A stretch of 9,666 bases of DNA, taken from NCBI GenBank assembly GCA_007129775.1, contig SKUV01000308.1:1-9666 (forward strand). Reading direction: 5' to 3'. The position numbers and the translations under genes are program-made. Positions 6,228-9,666 of this stretch are shown here, piece after piece; within the stretch, counting starts at the first letter, position 1; each line of letters begins with the position of its first letter. The DNA is from Paracoccaceae bacterium (GTDB lineage: Bacteria > Pseudomonadota > Alphaproteobacteria > Rhodobacterales > Rhodobacteraceae). The notes under the pieces were generated by a model that saw nothing but the letters and a program-made list of their open reading frames with translations, did no database searches and had not been told where the DNA came from.

Positions 6228-7382
6228 GCGCGCCCGCGCGCCCTGTTCGTCATAATGGCGCTTGAGCCGCGTCAGCGCGATGCGCAGCACCACCTTGCCC
6301 GACCGGGCGGACCAGCCCATGCGCTGTTCGGCGGCTTCCAGCCCCTCCAGAAAGCAGCAGCAGCGCAGCGCCACATCGGCCAGCCCCGGCCCCAGATCCT
6401 GCAGCGCCGCGGCGACCCTTTCGCGCGCGGCGCGCGGGCCCTCGGCCGGGCCGCACCCGCCATAGCTGCCGCGCTCGCCCCCGGTCAGGAACCGCTCCCA
6501 GTTCTGGGCCACGCGCGGGCCCATCTGCGCCACCTCGAAATCCTCGCGCAGCCGTTCGGCGGCGCCCACCAGGTCGGGCGACAGGAAGGGCTTGCCGTCC
6601 CGGTCGCGGCGCCTGGCAAGCATCGCCACCGGGCTTTCAGCGGCGTTATAGCGCATCCGGCGCGGGGTTTCGCCATCGCCCGTGCGCGTGTCCCAATCGC
6701 CGTGCTGGGCGGCAAAGGGCGTCGGCGCCTCGGCCATTCCGGGCGCGGCCGGGCCCTCGGCCGTCAGCAGGCGGCGCAGGGCCGCGCGCCCCACAGAGGT
6801 GATCGCATAGGTGCTGACCCGCCCGCTGCGGCGGCAGGCGATCCATTCCTTCAGCGCGAAGGCCTGCGCCACCGCCCGGTCAAGCACCGCGATGCGCGTG
6901 GTCGTGCCGTCGCTGGCCTCCTTCAGCACGACGGCCTTTTCCATGTCGGGCGCGATGGCGAGCACGGCCCCCGCCTCGGTCAGCCGGCGCAGAATGCGCC
7001 GCGCCTCGCGTTCGAGCGTTCTGTCATCGGACAGGCCGGCGGCGCGGCCGCCGGTTGCGGGGGTGGCATCAGGGCGGGAAGGGGCGGAAGCAGGCATGGC
7101 AGCGGGCTCCTTTCGGGGCGGGTCGGTTGCTTTGGCCCCGCCGGTCGCCCGGTGCGCGGCCGGCGCGCCGAAGCGTCCCAGCCGAAACAATGCCTCGTCC
7201 ACCAGCGGGTCGTCCCGACGGTTCTCGAACCTGCGCACCTGCCGCATGATGGTCGAGGGATGCCGCCCCGTCTCGCGCGCGAGCGCGCGCAGGGGCAGGC
7301 CGGCCTCGGTATGCAGCAGGTAGAGCAGCGCAGCCTCCGGCACCCAGTCCGGAAATCGCGTCGCCCCCAGCCAGTCGCCCAT
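6216..7382 (-). CDS. DUF6456-domain protein with N-terminal helix-turn-helix
   Basis: This 388-residue predicted DNA-binding protein has three parts. A first helix-turn-helix lies at about 15-55 ('LPLRALARETGRHPSTIMRQVRRF'-like). After an Ala/Pro-rich linker (about 72-118) comes a winged-helix-like segment (about 121-207, ending 'TYAITSVGRAALRRLL'). The DUF6456 domain covers about 246-378. It holds 'SPVAMLARRRDRDGKPFL', 'RLREDFEVAQMGPRVAQNW', 'CCCFLEGLEAAEQRMGW' and 'SARSGKVVLRIAL'. DUF6456 proteins are common in alphaproteobacteria and uncharacterised as far as I know. The ATG at 7382 (MGDWLG) has GGGA about 6 bases upstream; an in-frame ATG at 7472 would add 30 unconserved residues and lacks a ribosome site. 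The gene is divergent from DUF6477 across a shared promoter region. A role as a transcription factor is inferred from the HTHs. Confidence 0.85.
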   Translation of the reverse strand: MGDWLGATRFPDWVPEAALLYLLHTEAGLPLRALARETGRHPSTIMRQVRRFENRRDDPLVDEALFRLGRFGAPAAHRATGGAKATDPPRKEPAAMPASAPSRPDATPATGGRAAGLSDDRTLEREARRILRRLTEAGAVLAIAPDMEKAVVLKEASDGTTTRIAVLDRAVAQAFALKEWIACRRSGRVSTYAITSVGRAALRRLLTAEGPAAPGMAEAPTPFAAQHGDWDTRTGDGETPRRMRYNAAESPVAMLARRRDRDGKPFLSPDLVGAAERLREDFEVAQMGPRVAQNWERFLTGGERGSYGGCGPAEGPRAARERVAAALQDLGPGLADVALRCCCFLEGLEAAEQRMGWSARSGKVVLRIALTRLKRHYDEQGARARMIG

Positions 7383-7444
7383 GTTCCCGATCCCGTATGC
7401 TGATGTCTTTTCCACAGACTTGCCCACAGGTTTCCGGGGTATGG

Positions 7445-7459
7445 TTACCGATTGGTTAA
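7445..7459. promoter_or_regulatory. Candidate CtrA-binding site
   Basis: The plus strand reads TTAC-N7-TTAA, one base off the classical TTAA-N7-TTAA. On the minus strand it contains the alphaproteobacterial half-site TTAACCA followed by GGTAAC. It sits between the divergent starts, 63 bases before the DUF6456 ATG at 7382 and about 140 bases before the DUF6477 ATG. CtrA controls motility, gene-transfer-agent and cell-cycle genes in this order. Assignment rests on motif and place only. Confidence 0.4.
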
Positions 7460-7587
7460 GAAACCGTCGCATATTCGATAATTGTTGCGAGATGCTAAAC
7501 AGTCTTGAAGGCTCCGACCGCAACTTCCGGCTGTGCCGCAACGCCTGACTCACCCGGGGCAGACTGGCCGCACATTCTGACTGTGCC

Positions 7588-7592
7588 GGAGG
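7588..7592 (+). promoter_or_regulatory. Shine-Dalgarno that fixes the DUF6477 start
   Basis: GGAGG at 7588-7592 lies five bases before ATG 7598. It favours this start over an in-frame ATG at 7505, which lacks a ribosome site and would add 31 residues unlike the family. Confidence 0.75.
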
Positions 7593-7597
7593 CTGCC

Positions 7598-7990
7598 ATG
7601 ATCCTGTCCCGATTCGCCCTGCCCGAAACCTGCCGCGCGCTGGAACGGTTCCGCGCCCTCCGCCGCCCGCGCCTGTTGATCCGGGCCGCGCGCTTCGGGC
7701 TGGCGGATTACCGGCGCGAGCGCGATCTGCGCCGCCTTCTGGGCGAGGCCGCCGCCAGGACCGGGGCGAGCCGGCTGGACCGGCTTCTGGATCTGGAGGC
7801 CGGGATCGACGCCGCGCGCTGCGCCGGGCTGGCCACTTATCGCCCCGCCGCCCATGTGGCGGCGCTGACCGCGCTGATGTTCGAGGCCCGCCTGATGATG
7901 GCGCAGGACCACAGGCCCGACGCAACCACGACTGCAGCGTCCGGCCCCGATCAAGGCCCGGCCGACGCTACCGGCGCCGGCGCGGCTTAG
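7598..7990 (+). CDS. DUF6477-family protein
   Basis: This is a 130-residue, Arg/Ala/Leu-rich, probably helical cytoplasmic protein. The conserved part runs from about 20 to 102. It opens with 'LRRPRLLIRAARFGLADY' then 'RRERDLRRLL', followed by 'DRLLDLEAGIDAARCAGLATY' and 'HVAALTALMFEARL'. I recognise this as the DUF6477 family of Rhodobacterales, which has no known function. The last 25 residues are a low-complexity Ala/Thr/Gly tail. The start is the ATG at 7598 with a strong GGAGG. The gene is divergent from the DUF6456 gene and may be co-regulated with it. Its TAG (7988-7990) overlaps the TAA of the convergent MttB-like gene, so there is no spacer for a terminator. Family call is good; function unknown. 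Confidence 0.82.
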   Translation: MILSRFALPETCRALERFRALRRPRLLIRAARFGLADYRRERDLRRLLGEAAARTGASRLDRLLDLEAGIDAARCAGLATYRPAAHVAALTALMFEARLMMAQDHRPDATTTAASGPDQGPADATGAGAA

Positions 7991-9531
7991 CCAAAGGCGT
8001 CGGGCATCGCGGCCTTGCGGCGGGCCACATAGTCGGCCAGCGCCTCGGCCACGCCCGCGTCGATCGGGGGGGCGACATAATCACCCAGCAGCCGTGAAAC
8101 CCTTTTGCTGGCAAGGGACTGCGTATCCTGCGCGCCGTCCTCGTCCCATGTCTCGAAGGGGCGGTAATCCAGCAGATTGCTGCGCCAGAAGGCGGTCTGG
8201 AAATGCCGCTGGGTATGCGCACAGCCGAGGAAATGCCCGCCCGGCCCGACCTCGCGCAGGGCGTCCATTGCCTGCCCCTCCGGGCTCAGATCGACCCCGC
8301 GCGCGAACTGGTGCAGCGCGCCAAGCTGGTCGGCATCCATCACGAATTTCTCGTAGGAGGCCACCAGCCCGCCCTCCAGCCAGCCGCAGGCGTGCAGCAT
8401 GAAATTTACCCCCGCCAGCAGCGCGATATTCAGGCTGTTGGCGGATTCGTATCCGGCCTGCGCATCGGGCAGCTTGGAGCCGCAGAACCCCCCGCCCGAG
8501 CGGAACGGCAGCCCCAGCCGCCGCGCAAGTTGCCCCGCTCCCAGCGTGATCAACCCGGCCTCGGGCGTGCCGAAGGTGGGCGCGCCCGAATTCATGTCGA
8601 TCGAGGTGACGAAGGCGCCGAAGATCACCGGCGCGCCCGGGCGCACGATCTGGGCATAGGCCGCGGCGGCCATCACCTCGGCCAGAAGCTGCGTCAGCGT
8701 GCCGGCAACCGTGACCGGCGCCATCGCCCCGCCGACGATGAAGGGCGACACGATGCAGGCCTGCCCGGCCGTGGCATAGGTTTCCAGCGCCCCCATCATC
8801 ACCGCATCGAAGGTCAGCGGCGAGTTGATGTTGATCAGCGATGTCATCACCACATGGCTGTCCACGAAATCGTCGCCGAACAGCAGCCGCGCCATGGCGA
8901 CCGAATCGGCGGCGCGCTCCGGCTCGGTGACCGACCCCATGAAGGGCTTGTCCGACAGGGTCATATGCGCCAGCAGCATGTCCAGATGGCGCTTGTTCAC
9001 CGGCACGTCCGTCGGCTCGCAGACCGTGCCGCCGGAATGGTGCAGCCAGCGCGACATGTAGCCGAGCTTCACGAAATTGCGGAAATCGGCCATGGTCGCA
9101 TAGCGCCGGCCCCCGGCGGCATCGCGCACGAAGGGCGGGCCATAGACCGGGGCGAGCACGAGGTTGCGCCCGCCGATATCCACATTGCGCTCCGGGTTGC
9201 GGGCATGCTGGGTGAACTGGCCCGGCGCGGTGGCGATCAGTTGCCGCGCCAGCCCGCGCGGAATGCGCACCCGCTCGCCCGTGACTTCGGCGCCGGCCTC
9301 GCGCCAGCGGGCGAGGGCGGCCGGATTGTCGAGGAAATTCACCCCGACCTCGGCCAGCAGGGTCTCGGCGTTGGCTTCGATCACCGCCAGCGCCTCGGCG
9401 TCCAGAACCTCCAGATCGGGCACGTTGCGGGTGATGAACCGCGCGCTGTCAAAGCTGACGGCGGTTCGCGCGGCGCGGCGCGCGGCGCCGCCGCCGCTGC
9501 GGGCCCGGCGCGACTGTGTGGCCTCGGTCAT
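7987..9531 (-). CDS. MttB-superfamily (trimethylamine methyltransferase-like) protein, non-pyrrolysine
   Basis: This 514-residue protein is related to MttB, the methyltransferase that moves a methyl group from trimethylamine to a corrinoid protein. Family landmarks include 'ILTLLAEVGVNFLDNP'-like sequence (about 55-70), 'VYGPPFVRDAAGGRRYATMADFRNFVKL' in pieces near 127-155, 'MTLSDKPFMGSV' and 'GVNFMLHACGWLEGGLVASYEKFVMDAD'. The frame has no in-frame TAG, so it belongs to the large non-pyrrolysine group. Studied members of that group, such as MtgB, demethylate glycine betaine or other quaternary amines. The substrate cannot be read from sequence alone. An Arg/Gly-rich patch (residues 8-24) precedes the domain. 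The ATG at 9531 has GGGGGA six bases upstream. No corrinoid protein or activator gene is in the window. Confidence 0.88.
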   Translation of the reverse strand: MTEATQSRRARSGGGAARRAARTAVSFDSARFITRNVPDLEVLDAEALAVIEANAETLLAEVGVNFLDNPAALARWREAGAEVTGERVRIPRGLARQLIATAPGQFTQHARNPERNVDIGGRNLVLAPVYGPPFVRDAAGGRRYATMADFRNFVKLGYMSRWLHHSGGTVCEPTDVPVNKRHLDMLLAHMTLSDKPFMGSVTEPERAADSVAMARLLFGDDFVDSHVVMTSLININSPLTFDAVMMGALETYATAGQACIVSPFIVGGAMAPVTVAGTLTQLLAEVMAAAAYAQIVRPGAPVIFGAFVTSIDMNSGAPTFGTPEAGLITLGAGQLARRLGLPFRSGGGFCGSKLPDAQAGYESANSLNIALLAGVNFMLHACGWLEGGLVASYEKFVMDADQLGALHQFARGVDLSPEGQAMDALREVGPGGHFLGCAHTQRHFQTAFWRSNLLDYRPFETWDEDGAQDTQSLASKRVSRLLGDYVAPPIDAGVAEALADYVARRKAAMPDAFG

Positions 9532-9666
9532 GCGTCATCCCCCGGGGTGGCTCTGTCCGGTGATACCGGGGCGCCGGGGGGCGGCGTGGCCGGATTGCGT
9601 CACTTGGCGGCGCAAAGCGACATGGGGCGGGGGCGCGAAGCGGGGCGCGGGGGCGCGAAGCGGGGC
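9532..9666. other. Non-coding region upstream of the MttB-like gene
   Basis: These 135 bases hold no gene and should include the promoter of the MttB-like gene. Two small dyads are visible: CCGGT-GAT-ACCGG (9557-9569), 26 bases before the start, and TTGCG...CGCAA (9595-9599 with 9611-9615). The right end is the tandem repeat described separately. No clear promoter boxes were found. Confidence 0.5.
9627..9666. repeat. 20-bp perfect tandem repeat at the window edge, at least two copies
   Basis: The unit GCGGGGGCGCGAAGCGGGGC occurs at 9627-9646 and 9647-9666 with no mismatch. The array reaches the last base of the window, so the number of copies is unknown. The unit contains GCGGGG twice around CGCGAA. 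Confidence 0.9.

Larger units (their letters stand above)
7383..7597. other. Divergent promoter region between DUF6456 and DUF6477 genes
   Basis: This 215-base stretch is locally AT-richer (7440-7505) than anything nearby, as expected for back-to-back promoters. It holds a CtrA-like site (7445-7459) and two loose DnaA-box-like 9-mers (7408-7416 and 7420-7428). The segment 7383-7472 is also open in the DUF6456 frame but is more likely untranslated leader. The word CTGTGCCG appears twice before DUF6477 (near 7534 and 7581). Confidence 0.5.

Noticed and set aside
6093..7403. 436-codon plus-strand open frame opposite the DUF6456 gene
   Set aside because: Low-complexity Arg/Ala/Gly/His translation; antisense of a domain-bearing gene.
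7383..7925. N-terminal extension of the DUF6456 frame up to 7925
   Set aside because: It would run antisense through DUF6477 and its promoter; the HTH domain begins right after ATG 7382.
9627..9666. Possible CRISPR-like array
   Set aside because: Copies are directly adjacent with no spacers, and no cas genes are present; it is a simple tandem repeat.

Overview
The window is GC-rich (clearly above 60% by eye) and gene-dense. It reads as chromosomal DNA of an alphaproteobacterium, most likely a member of the Rhodobacteraceae (Rhodobacterales). The evidence is the accD-folC couple, an alphaproteobacterial-type lipoyl synthase, the paired DUF6456 and DUF6477 families (which I know from this order), an MttB-superfamily protein with an Arg/Gly-rich N-terminus, a pilin-like protein carrying the 'SGAVTVDWVVL' segment, and a LuxR-type regulator of a roseobacter/rhodobacter style. 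I saw no tRNA, rRNA, CRISPR array, transposase, integrase or phage gene.

Layout. 1-2889, minus strand: a leftward cluster of a CPBP membrane protease, accD (acetyl-CoA carboxylase beta) and folC. folC runs off the left edge and overlaps the accD stop by 4 bp (GTGA). 2890-3174: non-coding, with a strong 10-bp-stem hairpin. 3175-3996, minus: a LuxR-family regulator whose GTG start is set by a GGAGGAGG Shine-Dalgarno. 3997-4138: non-coding, packed with short palindromes. 4139-5451, minus: lipA followed by a small secreted MliC-like protein, joined by an ATGA overlap. 5452-5644: divergent intergenic region. 5645-6109, plus: a Flp/TadE-like pilin with a long acidic C-terminal tail. 6110-6215: a convergent gap holding a perfect 10-bp GC hairpin. 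6216-7382, minus: a two-HTH DUF6456 protein. 7383-7597: a divergent promoter region with a CtrA-like site. 7598-7990, plus: a DUF6477 protein, whose stop overlaps that of the next gene. 7987-9531, minus: an MttB-superfamily methyltransferase homologue without an in-frame amber codon. 9532-9666: non-coding, ending in two perfect copies of a 20-bp tandem repeat.

How the parts fit. accD and folC are housekeeping genes of fatty-acid and folate metabolism. lipA makes the lipoyl cofactor of 2-oxoacid dehydrogenases and the glycine cleavage system. The less explored part is regulatory and surface-related: a LuxR protein with a non-canonical ligand pocket, a pilin-like secreted protein, and the divergent DUF6456/DUF6477 pair sharing a promoter region with a candidate CtrA box. 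I do not see a complete new multi-gene system. The best leads are that divergent pair and the LuxR protein with the dyad upstream of it.
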